NCBI RefSeq assembly: GCF_000482245.1
Contig: NZ_AWNH01000031.1
Coordinates: 1 to 64,000 of the forward strand
Length of the DNA: 64,000 nt
Source of the DNA: Leptolyngbya sp. Heron Island J
GTDB taxonomy: Bacteria > Cyanobacteriota > Cyanobacteriia > Phormidesmidales > Phormidesmidaceae
Reading direction: 5' to 3'
This document shows, in pieces, positions 16,886-26,688 of the stretch (positions within the stretch are counted from its first letter, which is position 1; every line of letters starts with the position of its first letter). The position numbers and the translations under genes were made by a program. Under the pieces are notes generated by a model. That model did not search any database, was not told where the DNA came from, and saw only the letters and a program-made list of their open reading frames with translations.

Positions 16886-18799
16886 ATGCATCTGAGTGAC
16901 ATAACTCATCCTAACCAGTTGCATGGCTTATCTGTGAAACAGTTAGAAGCCATTGCCCAGCAAATTCGAGAAAAGCATCTGAAAACGGTATCCACTAGCG
17001 GAGGGCATCTGGGACCGGGGCTGGGCGTGGTAGAGCTGACCCTGGGTCTATATCAAACCCTGGATTTAGATCGCGACAAAGTTGTTTGGGATGTAGGACA
17101 CCAGGCCTATCCCCATAAGTTAATTACTGGTCGTTACAACAATTTTTCATCTCTACGTCAGAAGGATGGTGTAGCCGGCTATTTAAAGCGATGTGAGAGC
17201 AAGTTCGATCATTTCGGTGCTGGACATGCATCTACCAGTATTTCTGCCGCATTAGGCATGGCCCTTGCTCGCGATGCCCAGGGCGAAGATTATAAAGTCG
17301 CAGCCATTATTGGTGATGGAGCCCTGACTGGAGGCATGGCGCTAGAAGCAATTAACCATGCTGGGCATTTACCGAACACGAACTTAATCGTGGTCCTCAA
17401 TGACAATGAGATGTCCATTTCTCCTAATGTTGGAGCCATTCCTCGTTATCTAAACAAACTGCGTTTGAGTCCACCGATGCAGTTTCTCAGCGACAACCTG
17501 GAAGAGCAATTTAAACATTTGCCATTTTTAGGGGAGTCTTTATCACCTGAGCTAGACCGCGTGAAAGAAGGCATGAAGCGTCTGGCTATGTCTAAGGTGG
17601 GCGCTGTGTTTGAAGAACTGGGATTCACCTATATGGGACCAGTGGATGGGCACAATTTGGGCGAGTTGATCAATACATTTAAAGAAGCCCATGCCAAAGG
17701 TGGTCCCGTCCTTGTCCACGTCGCCACGGTCAAAGGCAAAGGCTATGAAATTGCGGAAAAAGACCAGGTTGGCTATCACGCTCAATCCCCATTCAATCTC
17801 ACCACTGGCAAAGGTCAACCCTCTAAAAAGCCAACACCACCCAAATACTCCAAAGTTTTTGCAGAAACCTTGGTAAAACTGGCGGAGGATAATCCCAAGA
17901 TTGTTGGGATTACAGCGGCAATGGCCATCGGCACTGGCCTGGACAAATTACAGGCAAAGCTGCCTCAGCAGTACATCGATGTCGGCATCGCTGAACAACA
18001 TGCCATTACCCTGGCAGCGGGTTTAGCCTGTGAAAATATGCGTCCGGTAGCGGCTATCTACTCAACCTTCCTACAACGGGCTTACGACCAGATTATCCAC
18101 GACGTTTGTATTCAAAATCTGCCGGTCTTTTTCTGTCTAGATCGAGCGGGCATCGTCGGTGCCGACGGTCCTACCCATCAGGGGATGTACGATATTGCCT
18201 ATCTGCGCTCTATTCCTAACATGGTGGTGATGGCTCCCAAAGATGAAGCGGAGTTACAACAGATGACTGTCACTGGAATTGAATATACTGATGGTCCCAT
18301 AGCCGTCCGATATCCACGGGGCAGTGGTCATGGCGCACCGCTAATGGAAGAAGGTTGGGAAGCTCTACCCATTGGTAAAGGAGAAGTTCTACGCCAGGGC
18401 GACGATGTGTTACTGGTCGGCTATGGCTCTATGGTCTATCCAACCATGCAGACAGCTGAGATTTTAAGCGAACATGGCATTGAGGCCACCGTCATTAATG
18501 CTCGCTTTGTGAAACCCTTGGATGAAGAATTGATCGCCCCGTTGGCACAAAAAATCAAGCGGGTAGTCACGTTTGAAGAAGGCTGCTTGATGGGCGGCTT
18601 TGGCTCAGCCATCGCCGAAGCGCTGCTAGATCGCGACATTAACGTACCAATTTTCCGTCTGGGCATACCAGATATTCTGGTAGATCATGCTACACCAGCT
18701 GAGGCCAAGACAGCCTTGGGGTTAACCCCTGCCCAGATGGCCGATAAAATCCTCAAGCGGTTTGCCCTCGCCAACCTTGAATTAGCCAGCATGGGTTAA
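16886..18799 (+). CDS. dxs: 1-deoxy-D-xylulose-5-phosphate synthase
   Basis: 637 residues. It condenses pyruvate and glyceraldehyde 3-phosphate, the entry step of the MEP isoprenoid pathway that feeds carotenoids, phytyl chains and plastoquinone. The TPP-binding motif is [18 protein letters not shown] to [10 protein letters not shown] (about 144-175). The pyrimidine and transketolase C-terminal domains have [27 protein letters not shown] and [21 protein letters not shown]-like sequence (AGAGGG at 16872-16877) precedes the ATG at normal distance. A strong terminator follows at 18861. Confidence 0.96.
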   Translation: MHLSDITHPNQLHGLSVKQLEAIAQQIREKHLKTVSTSGGHLGPGLGVVELTLGLYQTLDLDRDKVVWDVGHQAYPHKLITGRYNNFSSLRQKDGVAGYLKRCESKFDHFGAGHASTSISAALGMALARDAQGEDYKVAAIIGDGALTGGMALEAINHAGHLPNTNLIVVLNDNEMSISPNVGAIPRYLNKLRLSPPMQFLSDNLEEQFKHLPFLGESLSPELDRVKEGMKRLAMSKVGAVFEELGFTYMGPVDGHNLGELINTFKEAHAKGGPVLVHVATVKGKGYEIAEKDQVGYHAQSPFNLTTGKGQPSKKPTPPKYSKVFAETLVKLAEDNPKIVGITAAMAIGTGLDKLQAKLPQQYIDVGIAEQHAITLAAGLACENMRPVAAIYSTFLQRAYDQIIHDVCIQNLPVFFCLDRAGIVGADGPTHQGMYDIAYLRSIPNMVVMAPKDEAELQQMTVTGIEYTDGPIAVRYPRGSGHGAPLMEEGWEALPIGKGEVLRQGDDVLLVGYGSMVYPTMQTAEILSEHGIEATVINARFVKPLDEELIAPLAQKIKRVVTFEEGCLMGGFGSAIAEALLDRDINVPIFRLGIPDILVDHATPAEAKTALGLTPAQMADKILKRFALANLELASMG

Positions 18800-18860
18800 T
18801 CCAGCTAGGTCAGCAAAATTGTATACGTACTCAGTTCTTAATTTTGAATTGTGCGTCCCT

Positions 18861-18896
18861 CCCCTTGCAGACAGGTTGCTGCGAGGGGTTATTTTT
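18861..18896 (+). terminator. Intrinsic terminator after dxs
   Basis: 10-bp stem: CCCCTTGCAG (18861-18870) with CTGCGAGGGG (18879-18888), one T-G pair and an 8-base loop, then TTATTTTT. It abuts the 3' end of the leftward membrane-protein gene. Confidence 0.85.
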
Positions 18897-18898
18897 GG

Positions 18899-19396
18899 CT
18901 ATCGTCGCTGTCGACGGTGCGCTCGACGGCGACGGGGGCTAGTCACCATGGCAGCGGGCAGTAAGGCAACAGAGGCAACCGGCAGCAAGCTGCTTTCACG
19001 AGACGGTTTAACCGTAGATTGTGGCTGCCCGATCATCAACATCGCAGGCAGCCCCCGCCATAAATCAACCAACCATAGACCTAATGCCAACAGCAGCGTG
19101 ATCACACTGAGCAGAAAGATCACCATAGCCCCTAGCACCAGCGCATTAATCGCCACCATGGCCCGCAGAGTCAACATTCCCAGACTTGTCAACATTCCCA
19201 GTAATGTGACCACTGTCAATACAAAACTGATATAGGCCCAATCACACCGACGCCGTACGGCACGAGTGGCCTGACTAACTGACCGCAACCAGCGCCAACG
19301 CAACCAGGCCACGGCAGCCACAATCGTGACGATAATGACCATCAAGACATTATTGGTTAATAGTGAAATGAGCTGACCGGTTTGGACCGAAGACAT
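18899..19396 (-). CDS. Hypothetical membrane protein
   Basis: 165 residues from the ATG at 19396, with three clear hydrophobic segments (NVLMVIIVTIVAAVAWL, FVLTVVTLLGMLTSLGML, and a long one around VLGAMVIFLLSVITLLLALGLWL) and an Arg-rich C-terminus (SPRRRRAHRRQRR). A basic stretch lies between the first two segments. I recognise no domain. It is convergent with dxs and its stop lies just beyond the dxs terminator. Confidence 0.55.
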   Translation of the reverse strand: MSSVQTGQLISLLTNNVLMVIIVTIVAAVAWLRWRWLRSVSQATRAVRRRCDWAYISFVLTVVTLLGMLTSLGMLTLRAMVAINALVLGAMVIFLLSVITLLLALGLWLVDLWRGLPAMLMIGQPQSTVKPSRESSLLPVASVALLPAAMVTSPRRRRAHRRQRR

Positions 19397-19592
19397 CACA
19401 ACCAGACTCCCTGTGCTTGAGCAAACATAGTTCAATTGTACTATCTTAATTTGCTCATGACTCCGTCATGGGAGAAAAGTCAACCGGGTGTTATTGTTAT
19501 TGGCGTGTTTGACACCGAGAAAGGCGTATATATGTTCTCTAGGAATTTTGGGCCTGATTTCAGGTGTTACTAACTATCAGTTTCGGTCGTCC

Positions 19593-20291
19593 ATGCAAGT
19601 GAAGTCACCGCAAAGGCATCTTGGGATCTATTTGCTACTGGGCATCCTTGCCTGTGCAGTGGCTGTCGCCTTGAAACTCATTGTTGTGTGGAGTGTGGAT
19701 TCCTATGTATATTCCTTGCCCATCGTTGGCGGAGTTTTGGCGACGCTAGAAGTAGCTGAACTTGCTAGCCCTATCTTGCTAGCAATTTTAGGCCTGACGC
19801 TGGGGGCACTCACCTACTACCTACCAGCGGGTAGTAACCTGGCCGTTCGCCTGCTGCTTTTGGGGCTGACACTACCGCTGGTGCTACTGCTGGGCCATAG
19901 AGTCCGTCACAATCGTTGGATACAGCAGGTAGCAAATCAAGACAATCTATCGCTGTCTCAAGCACAACAGGTGACGAATGAGTTTTTGCAACAGGAAACT
20001 TCAAACTCTGGAAGCTTAGGGTTTTATTTGTATACAGCTACTCGGGCTAATCCACCCACTCGACTCAATAATTTGGCAACGATTGACGACAATAATTTGC
20101 TCCAAAATCAATTAACTGATCTGGGGCAACGTCAAACTGGATTATTGGGCTTAGTTTTTAAGCTTTACAACTGGCTTTTTACTCTGGCAGGCTGGGGTAT
20201 TCGAGCTATCTATGCACTGCTATCTGGGTTTATGGGCCTGTCGTATTTTTATAGAGGAGAGCTGTGGGCCAATCGCCAACGCCGCCAATGA
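19593..20291 (+). CDS. Hypothetical membrane protein
   Basis: 232 residues from the ATG at 19593; an upstream GTG at 19488 in frame would add 35. Hydrophobic segments near the N-terminus (YLLLGILACAVAVALKLIVVW), middle (ILLAILGLTLGALTYY; LLLLGLTLPLVLLL) and C-terminus (WLFTLAGWGIRAIYALLSGFMGL), with a soluble polar stretch rich in Asn and Gln in between. No family recognised. It ends 16-25 bases before mobA and may be co-transcribed with it. Confidence 0.55.
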   Translation: MQVKSPQRHLGIYLLLGILACAVAVALKLIVVWSVDSYVYSLPIVGGVLATLEVAELASPILLAILGLTLGALTYYLPAGSNLAVRLLLLGLTLPLVLLLGHRVRHNRWIQQVANQDNLSLSQAQQVTNEFLQQETSNSGSLGFYLYTATRANPPTRLNNLATIDDNNLLQNQLTDLGQRQTGLLGLVFKLYNWLFTLAGWGIRAIYALLSGFMGLSYFYRGELWANRQRRQ

Positions 20292-20316
20292 TGCCAGTCT
20301 GGGTTAATTGATATAC

Positions 20317-20961
20317 GTGAAGTTCAACACGGCAGCACTCATATTAGCGGGTGGTCAAAGCCGCCGCATGGGGCAGGATAAGGCTCTATTAAAATTACCT
20401 ACATCCTCCAACGGGCAAAGCCAAACGCTCTTGCAGCATACTTGTACAATTGCCCAAAGTTGTGGGTTACACACATATGTATTAAGCCCCTGGCCGGAAC
20501 GCTATCTTCATCTATTGCCGCCAACAGTAGTATCGCTACAGGAGACGACAGCTGGCGCTGGCCCCCTGGTGGCTTTGGCCCAAGGCTGGTCTATGGTCGT
20601 GCAAGATGCTGAGCAACAGAACGATTATGCCCCCGATTGGCTGTTGGTGTTAGCCTGTGATCTGCCTGGTCTCAATCGGGGCACTGTCCAGACATGGCAG
20701 CAGTCTTTGGTAGACGTAAGTGAGGTTGCAATCGCAGCTTTACCTCACCGTCACCAGCGCTGGGAACCCCTGTGTGGGTTTTACCACCGCCGCTGTATAT
20801 CCAGCCTGAACCAGGCCGTTGAGAACAATATTCGTTCTTTTCAACAGTGGCTGGCTACCGAACCAGTCATGTCGCTACCGGTTGCAGATTCTAATATATT
20901 AAGAAATTGCAACACTCCTACTCAATGGCAAAACTTTTTAGACTCCGCAGCCATACGATAG
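20317..20961 (+). CDS. mobA: Molybdenum cofactor guanylyltransferase
   Basis: 214 residues. It attaches GMP to molybdopterin to form the MGD cofactor used by nitrate reductase and related enzymes. The nucleotide-binding N-terminus ALILAGGQSRRMGQDKALL is diagnostic. Then come AGAGPLVALAQG, the metal site LACDLPGL near residue 110 and RWEPLCGFYHRR, all as in MobA. GTG at 20317 places the GG loop about 10 residues from the N-terminus; TTG at 20308 is an alternative. It follows the membrane-protein gene closely. Confidence 0.88.
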   Translation: MKFNTAALILAGGQSRRMGQDKALLKLPTSSNGQSQTLLQHTCTIAQSCGLHTYVLSPWPERYLHLLPPTVVSLQETTAGAGPLVALAQGWSMVVQDAEQQNDYAPDWLLVLACDLPGLNRGTVQTWQQSLVDVSEVAIAALPHRHQRWEPLCGFYHRRCISSLNQAVENNIRSFQQWLATEPVMSLPVADSNILRNCNTPTQWQNFLDSAAIR

Positions 20962-21113
20962 GGCCAGAAACCCATAGACCGCTTGACAAACGCCACCTTC
21001 TTCAAATGTTAAGCTCTGTGATATTTTATCCTTGACTTCAGGCCCCGATTCCACGACGCTTTATAGTTATGATTAACGTTTGTTAAATTTCCTCATATTC
21101 TGGAGATTCTCAA

Positions 21114-21932
21114 GTGGCGATTCCTCTGCTGAACTATTCACCGGTTACCCAAAATTCTCGGGTTGAGGGCTATGAAATTCCTGGGGATGATCAGCCTAAG
21201 ATTTATTCGACTCAGAATATTCTGTCTTCGACTGATATCAATGATCTGATTGAAGCAGCCTATCGTCAGATCTTCTTCCATGCATTTAAGGCTGACCGAG
21301 AAAAATTCCTAGAATCTCAGTTGCGCAGTAATCAAATCACCGTTCGTGATTTTGTTCGTGGTTTGCTGTTGTCTAATACTTATCGCAACAGCTTCTACAA
21401 AATGAACAACAATTATCGTTTTGTAGAGCAGACCGTCCAGCGTGTGCTAGGCCGTGATGTGTATGGCAAAGACGAGACCCTCGCTTGGTCAATTATTGTA
21501 GCCACTAAAGGCATCGAAGGCTTTGTGGATAACCTTCTCGATAGCGAAGAGTATCTAGAGAACTTTGGCGACGATATTCTGCCCTATCAGCGGCGGCGTG
21601 TGCTCCCCAGTCGAGCTGCAGGTGAACTGCCATTCAATATCAAGTCACCGCGCTATGATGAGTACTATCGTTCTATTCTCGGCTTCCCCAAGCCTGTCTT
21701 CCAGAGTTCTATCCGTCGGTTTACTCCTCAGGAGCAGCAGCCTAAGGCTGGAAGTCCAGCATTGTTTATGAACATGGCTCGTGGTTTGAGCAACAGTCAG
21801 CCGTTGGCTACACAGCGTGTATCAGCTGCAACTGTTAATTTCAAGTCAGCTGTTCCTTACCGACAAGTGAACTTCCCAGTCAATGACCCTGTAGCAGCAG
21901 CAGCAGTTGAAAAAGCTAAGATGGGCGCTTAA
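21114..21932 (+). CDS. cpcG: Phycobilisome rod-core linker polypeptide CpcG
   Basis: 272 residues. It anchors phycocyanin rods to the allophycocyanin core. It begins MAIPLLNY from a GTG start, with GGAGA a few bases upstream. The Pfam-type linker domain spans about 30-180, with [24 protein letters not shown] and related helices, and a segment ending [16 protein letters not shown]. The C-terminus is a basic, Ala-rich tail. No other phycobilisome genes lie nearby, as is common for cpcG. A strong terminator follows at 22007. Confidence 0.93.
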   Translation: MAIPLLNYSPVTQNSRVEGYEIPGDDQPKIYSTQNILSSTDINDLIEAAYRQIFFHAFKADREKFLESQLRSNQITVRDFVRGLLLSNTYRNSFYKMNNNYRFVEQTVQRVLGRDVYGKDETLAWSIIVATKGIEGFVDNLLDSEEYLENFGDDILPYQRRRVLPSRAAGELPFNIKSPRYDEYYRSILGFPKPVFQSSIRRFTPQEQQPKAGSPALFMNMARGLSNSQPLATQRVSAATVNFKSAVPYRQVNFPVNDPVAAAAVEKAKMGA

Positions 21933-22006
21933 AAGTAAAACTTTTTTTGACGTCGGATTTTGCTGACTTATGTTTAGCACTGACTGACAAACGAGAGCAT
22001 ATAGAT

Positions 22007-22038
22007 GAGCGGTATCCAACGGATACTGCTCTTTTTTT
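22007..22038 (+). terminator. Intrinsic terminator after cpcG
   Basis: 11-bp stem GAGCGGTATCC (22007-22017) with GGATACTGCTC (22021-22031), one G-T pair and the loop AAC, followed by seven Ts (22032-22038). Confidence 0.9.
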
Positions 22039-22073
22039 ATGGCAGCGCTGGTTAACACCAGACAATCAGCACA

Positions 22074-23030
22074 CTAGCGTTGACGCAGACGCTGAAGCAA
22101 CGTTTCAAAGACGGGTGGCAACGGCGCGATCGCAACTATCTCTTTTCCAGTCACTGGATGGGTCAGCCTTAACGTCCTAGCATGCAGCGCCTGCCCCGGC
22201 AACTTTACCCCCACAGAACGCCCGGCACCATAGATCACATCACCCACAATGGGCGTTCCAATCAGCGCACTGTGGACACGAATTTGATGGGTCCGTCCCG
22301 TATCTAACCGATAGTGCACCAGCGTATAGTTACCCAAACGCTCCTGAATTCGCCAGTGGGTAATCGCTGAGCGACCTCCTTTTTCCACAGGAACCACCGC
22401 CATTTTTTTACGATCCTTAGGATGACGACCAATTGGCGCATCAATCGTCCCCCATTCCTGATTTGCAGTCAGCTTGGGCACCCCAAAAACCACACCCAAA
22501 TATTCACGCTGGGCAGTTTTTGCTTGGATTTGCTTCTGCAGGTGATGCAGCACAACCTCCGTTTTAGCCACTACCATTGCCCCGGTCGTATCCTTATCTA
22601 AACGATGAACAATGCCAGGGCGTTGCACACCACCCACCCCGGTCAGCTGATCACCACAGTGGGCTAAAATCGCATTCACTAACGTTCCCTTGGAGTGACC
22701 TGGGGCGGGATGCACCACCATTCCAGCAGACTTATTCACCACCAATAGGTACGCATCTTCATACAAAATATCCAGAGGAATCGCCTCTGGAATTAGCTCA
22801 AAGGGTTCTACTTCAGGGATTTTGAGCTGCAGCCAGTCTCCAGTACTAACTGTGATTTTTTTATTGGTACATTGCTGATGATTAATGCTGAGCGCCCCTT
22901 GCTCAATCAGCTTTTGAATCCGATTGCGGGATAATTCACAGTGCTGAGAAAGCCATCGATCAATGCGTTCATCCGACGCATCGGTCACCGATAGCTTGAT
23001 CACACTGCTGTTGTCTTCATCCGTGATCAT
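22074..23030 (-). CDS. RluA-family 23S rRNA/tRNA pseudouridine synthase (RluD-like)
   Basis: 318 residues. The N-terminal S4 RNA-binding domain (ERIDRWLSQHCELSRNRIQKLIEQG) is followed by the RluA catalytic domain, with VVNKSAGMVVHPAPGH and the catalytic Asp in GIVHRLDKDTTG. Later conserved parts are YLGVV, TGRTHQIRVH and LHARTL. Domain order fits RluD, which modifies helix 69 of 23S rRNA, but paralogues act on other sites. ATG at 23030 gives an ATGA overlap with the cobA stop codon, so it is preferred over the TTG at 23048; the two genes are translationally coupled. Confidence 0.9.
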   Translation of the reverse strand: MITDEDNSSVIKLSVTDASDERIDRWLSQHCELSRNRIQKLIEQGALSINHQQCTNKKITVSTGDWLQLKIPEVEPFELIPEAIPLDILYEDAYLLVVNKSAGMVVHPAPGHSKGTLVNAILAHCGDQLTGVGGVQRPGIVHRLDKDTTGAMVVAKTEVVLHHLQKQIQAKTAQREYLGVVFGVPKLTANQEWGTIDAPIGRHPKDRKKMAVVPVEKGGRSAITHWRIQERLGNYTLVHYRLDTGRTHQIRVHSALIGTPIVGDVIYGAGRSVGVKLPGQALHARTLRLTHPVTGKEIVAIAPLPPVFETLLQRLRQR

Positions 23031-23830
23031 GCCTGAACTGCTGACCAATGGGGAGAATGCATAGGTGAAACCGGGGCTAATACTTCGTACAGGTTGACAA
23101 CCCGACCAATAATTGCGATCGCAGGAGCCTGAAACTGAGTTTCCTCAACCTGCCGAACAATATTTGTCAATGTCCCAATCAGCTCTTCCTGTTCAGGTCG
23201 TGTCCCCCAGCGCACCAAAGCAACCGGGGTATCTGGCCCCATACCCGCCGCCATCAATTCCGACACAATATTCACTAAATTATGGACACCCATATAAATC
23301 ACAATGGTTTCCGATCCCTGGGCCAGCGCTGACCAGTTTACTTGAGGACGATACTTACCAGCTGCCTCATGCCCCGTTACAAATGTAACCGACGAGCTGT
23401 AATCACGGTGAGTGACCGGTATGCCCGCATAAGCTGAGGCTGCTATTCCTGCTGTAATCCCTGGAACCACCTCCACATCAATACCAGCCTCCAGCAGCCC
23501 CATCATTTCCTCACCACCTCGGCCAAACACAAACGGGTCACCGCCCTTAAGCCTGACCACAACCGCATTAGCCTTAGCCTGCTCAATCAACAATTGAGTA
23601 ATATCTTCCTGGGCCATAGAATGACGACCGCGTCGCTTACCAGCATCAATAATCCGAGTGTGCTCACAAATCATCCCTAAAATCGGTGGACTGACCAGAG
23701 CATCATGGATCACAACATCGGCGTGCTCTAGCAACCCCTTAGCCTTGAGGGTCAGCAGCCCTGGATCTCCCGGACCTGCGCCGACTAAATAAACTTTGCC
23801 AAATGCAGGTTGGGTAAGCGAATGAGACAT
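23027..23830 (-). CDS. cobA: Uroporphyrinogen-III C-methyltransferase (SUMT)
   Basis: 267 residues. It makes precorrin-2 from uroporphyrinogen III using two SAM molecules, at the branch to siroheme and cobalamin. Motifs: VYLVGAGPGDPGLLTLKA at the N-terminus, VVIHDALVS, RLKGGDPFVFGRGGEE near residue 95, VEVVPGITAG, and YMGVHNL. This is the stand-alone SUMT, without a CysG dehydrogenase/chelatase part, so a separate chelatase is required; sirB lies 196 bases upstream on the same strand. It overlaps the RluA-type gene by four bases. Confidence 0.94.
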   Translation of the reverse strand: MSHSLTQPAFGKVYLVGAGPGDPGLLTLKAKGLLEHADVVIHDALVSPPILGMICEHTRIIDAGKRRGRHSMAQEDITQLLIEQAKANAVVVRLKGGDPFVFGRGGEEMMGLLEAGIDVEVVPGITAGIAASAYAGIPVTHRDYSSSVTFVTGHEAAGKYRPQVNWSALAQGSETIVIYMGVHNLVNIVSELMAAGMGPDTPVALVRWGTRPEQEELIGTLTNIVRQVEETQFQAPAIAIIGRVVNLYEVLAPVSPMHSPHWSAVQA

Positions 23831-24026
23831 GTTAGTTGAAACCGAGGTGGATAGAATGGTTCAATTTTGGCAAAACTCCACCCGTTTTTATTGCCAAAAC
23901 TGATACAGCATGAAGACAAACCTACTGCATGCTGCTTAAGATATTCTTAACCTTAATTCATCAAGGCATCATTTGCAGAGCTAAAACACGTACTTTTCAG
24001 CTCGAACAGCCATGTACGACTCTGCT

Positions 24027-24929
24027 TTATGGCCGCAATGTCTCTACTACCAAATTAGCTATATCATAGGTAGCTCCCAACGGTGGCAGCAATCGGAAGC
24101 TCGTTCTAGGGAAACGCTCAGCTAGCTCCTCAGTCAGATGCGCAACCGCATCAGTAATCCCACCTGCAAATAAGAAATACGGAAAAATCGTCAACGTTGA
24201 ACAGCCTTGCTGCATCAATTGAATCGTCTGATTTTCAATCTCAGATTCATTCGTCCAATAGGCAACGGCAGTTCCCAACGACTTTGCCAGATTGTCCACC
24301 ACTCGATTACCCCTAGCCCGACGGCTACCATGGGCAACTAGCAAACGCCCTGCCCTAGGGGAATGCAAAAACCGATTGGCAATCAAGTCAAGCATGCTCT
24401 GGGAGCCCCCAATATGCGCTCCCAACTCCAATTCAATCGTGCCGCCCAGTTCTTGGCGAGCTTGCTCTACCTCGTCCGGGATATCCTGCATCACATGCTT
24501 ACCCCGCAGCAAAAACAGAGGTACCAGGTGTAATCGCTCAATTCCTGCTGAACTTAGCCGACGACCAAACTCACAAATTTGCTGGTGCAATGGTAGCAAG
24601 CCAAACTCTAATACCGCTGTACCAACAATCAAGCGATCCTGAGGCAGCCGTGCTGCAGAAGCCACGGTCGTACTCGTTATCGTCGACACCGCTGTCATCA
24701 CCGAACTCATACCGCTCTTACGGGGGCGATCCTGGAAGTCTAAAACCGTTGCCGGTGCTCCTAACGCACGCCCTTCAGGCATCAACGGCCCAAAAGGTTG
24801 ACTACTCCATGGACTCACCAAAGCAGGATTAAGCTGCTCACGAATCAGCTGGGCCAGCCGATTAATCGCAACTTGATGGCGTGGGTCACGACTACCGTGG
24901 GAAATTAAAAGATAAGCTGTAGATGTCAC
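24027..24929 (-). CDS. sirB: Sirohydrochlorin chelatase, two-domain CbiX/SirB type
   Basis: 300 residues made of two CbiX repeats. The first contains LLISHGSRDPRH at the N-terminus and HLVPLFLLRGKHVMQDIP (metal-binding His residues) near residue 140. The second contains LVAHGSRRARGN and TIFPYFLFAGGITD. It inserts Fe (or Co) into sirohydrochlorin to give siroheme for nitrite and sulfite reductases. It is co-directional with cobA, the preceding pathway step. No cobalamin riboswitch was recognised upstream. Confidence 0.88.
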   Translation of the reverse strand: MTSTAYLLISHGSRDPRHQVAINRLAQLIREQLNPALVSPWSSQPFGPLMPEGRALGAPATVLDFQDRPRKSGMSSVMTAVSTITSTTVASAARLPQDRLIVGTAVLEFGLLPLHQQICEFGRRLSSAGIERLHLVPLFLLRGKHVMQDIPDEVEQARQELGGTIELELGAHIGGSQSMLDLIANRFLHSPRAGRLLVAHGSRRARGNRVVDNLAKSLGTAVAYWTNESEIENQTIQLMQQGCSTLTIFPYFLFAGGITDAVAHLTEELAERFPRTSFRLLPPLGATYDIANLVVETLRP

Positions 24930-25490
24930 GGGCTTTTAAAAATGAGACTATCAGGGTCAGATGAAATAAATCTATTTTCGGGTCGACTACCCAACGTCTG
25001 TTGTCAGGAATAAAAAGGTGTGAAAACTTAAAACCAGTAAGCGTACCAATGTATCAGCAAACTGAAGTTTTAGCTTTAAGCTCAGGAGCTTAGCACCCTA
25101 CACAAACCAGGGAGACTATTCAGTCATCCTCTAAAACAGACTTTTGAACAACTCCGCACACATTATCTAGTCCCAATTATCTTTAGTAAGGCTGCCGGAA
25201 TAACGCTGCTGGTCAATACTAATGCTGCTAGCTTTGGTTCTAGAACGCTACACAATTGGCTGGGAACCAACTGTCATAAACACTACTCACCTTACTAGTA
25301 TCCACAGAACCGTGTCAGGTTTCTGTTGTGCTTGATGCTATTTACAACCTTAGTAAGCAACCAAGTCAATAACCAACGACGCTGCATCTAGTAAACCCAA
25401 TCCCAGAAACGGTTAACCCTGGATAGCAAAATATTCAGGAAAACCAGGTAATCGATTAACAGGAGTGTTATTATATAAATCCGAAAACAC
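24930..25490. other. Intergenic region before tRNA-His, nothing coding seen
   Basis: About 560 bases without a convincing ORF. A short perfect palindrome TAAGCTC-AG-GAGCTTA lies near 25077-25092. The stretch TTATTATATAAAT just before the tRNA (about 25468-25480) may supply its -10 element. Confidence 0.35.
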
Positions 25491-25564
25491 GGCGAGCGTA
25501 GCCAAGTGGTTAAGGCAGTGGATTGTGGTTCCACCATTCGGGGGTTCGAGTCCCCTCGTTCGCC
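25491..25564 (+). tRNA. tRNA-His (anticodon GTG)
   Basis: A full cloverleaf can be drawn by hand. The acceptor GCGAGCG (25492-25498) pairs with CGTTCGC (25557-25563) and the anticodon stem GTGGA/TCCAC encloses the loop TTGTGGT with anticodon GTG. The T arm GGGGG/CCCCT encloses TTCGAGT. The genome encodes the extra G at -1 (25491) opposite C73 (25564), the identity pair of bacterial tRNA-His. The 3' CCA is not encoded. Confidence 0.97.
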
Positions 25565-26018
25565 CTTCTTCCAGCAATTGCTGAAAAGCGCTTAACTACT
25601 AGCCTTAATTTATCGGCTAGCAATGATTGCTGATAAAGGGGTTTCACCCCTCAAATAGGTAAAACTACAGTCACAGCTTAGCAGCAAGCCTTCAAACAGA
25701 AGGGCATAGCAGCCTGATTTATCAAGCATGGCTATTAGGCATTAAAGCTTGCTATTGAAATCATAGGAAAAATCGAAGCTAATTTTTGTTATCTAAAGAT
25801 AACTTCTTATAGCGCTAATGACTGATAAGTAAAGCCTTTCGGATTAATAACAACAACTTGAATTGACATTGACTGTGCATACCCAAGTTAAACCGTTCAA
25901 TATATGAGATGGATGAATACGGGTAACTGAACTGGAGAGCTTTTTAGCTTGTGGTTTGATAGCACCCAATGACAACATTCTCAGCTGCTAATGAAGAGTT
26001 CAGAGCCGGAGATCAAAC
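25565..26018. other. Intergenic region, no intact gene
   Basis: About 450 bases after tRNA-His with no ORF of coding character. GGGGTTTCACCCC near 25638-25650 is a small hairpin without a T-run. It may include more decayed sequence of the CHAT-type gene that follows, but no similarity could be recognised. Confidence 0.35.
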
Positions 26019-26542
26019 AATTACGATTATATTCTCGCTGAGCAAGATTAACAGCTGACGGCAGAAATTTATGATTGGCTGATTCGTCCTACCGAGGGAG
26101 AAGGTTGGCCAGATGGCATGAACACCTTGGTCTTTTCCCTGGACAGGGCCTTTCGGAGTGTATTCATGGCCGCTTGATACGACCAGCAGACACAACAATT
26201 TTTGATTGAGAAATATGCGATCGCAATCACCTTTGGCGCTTTAAAGATTCCCCAAGCCAATCCAGAAAAGTTATTCAGCGTTTTAGCTGCAGGTCTACCA
26301 TGGCCCAGCAGTTATTTCCTACCAAATCTGACAACAACAGTCTCGACACGAATAACACTATTAACAAGGCTACTTTTAACAATGCGTCCACAGCCCGTTT
26401 GGTTGAGACTTGCTACTAAACGCCAGTTACTGATGGAGTGTCAACAGCAAAAGCACTACAGCAAGCTCAAATTAAGCTTTTAAGACAGAATCGTCATCCG
26501 TCCCAGTTGGTTCCCTACTTACTAGTCGGTGATTGGCGTTAG
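26019..26542 (+). pseudogene. Decayed CHAT-domain (caspase-like protease) gene, C-terminal part
   Basis: Translation from 26061 gives AEIYDWLIRPTEGEG, then NTLVFSLDRAFRSVFMAA, an in-frame TGA at 26175-26177, then QQFLIEKYAIAIT. This matches the order LYxWLIxPLE, TLVFIPDGxLRxIPMAALxD, xFLIEKYxVAITPG of CHAT domains. A second frame from 26429 gives KALQQAQIKLLR...LVPYLLVGDWR ending at TAG (26540-26542), the typical CHAT C-terminus. The catalytic His/Cys region between them is not recognisable. A TAA at 26049 lies in the same frame upstream. Two in-frame stops and a frameshift make it non-functional. Confidence 0.82.
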
Positions 26543-26688
26543 TCAGTCAGTCTTTAAGGTGAGGACTATCTTGACGCAACGGTAATCTTCATGTTTAGAG
26601 TTCCCACAGTCCCCAATATTGAGAAATTGATGTATCCTTGCTGGGACAATTGGCAACACGCCTGGATTAGCACGCTTTACGGGGTCAA

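Noticed and set aside
18819-19235. A 138-codon rightward ORF after dxs
   Set aside because: It runs through the dxs terminator and lies antisense to a membrane-protein gene with clear hydrophobic segments.
21947-22180. A 77-codon rightward ORF after cpcG
   Set aside because: It contains the cpcG terminator stem and T-run at 22007-22038 and overlaps the 3' end of the RluA-type gene; no coding signal.
23831-25490. A cobalamin riboswitch controlling cobA or sirB
   Set aside because: No B12-box-like sequence or matching structure was recognised upstream of either gene.
26013-26260. Short leftward ORFs opposite the CHAT remnant
   Set aside because: They are antisense shadows; the plus strand gives the recognisable CHAT sequence.
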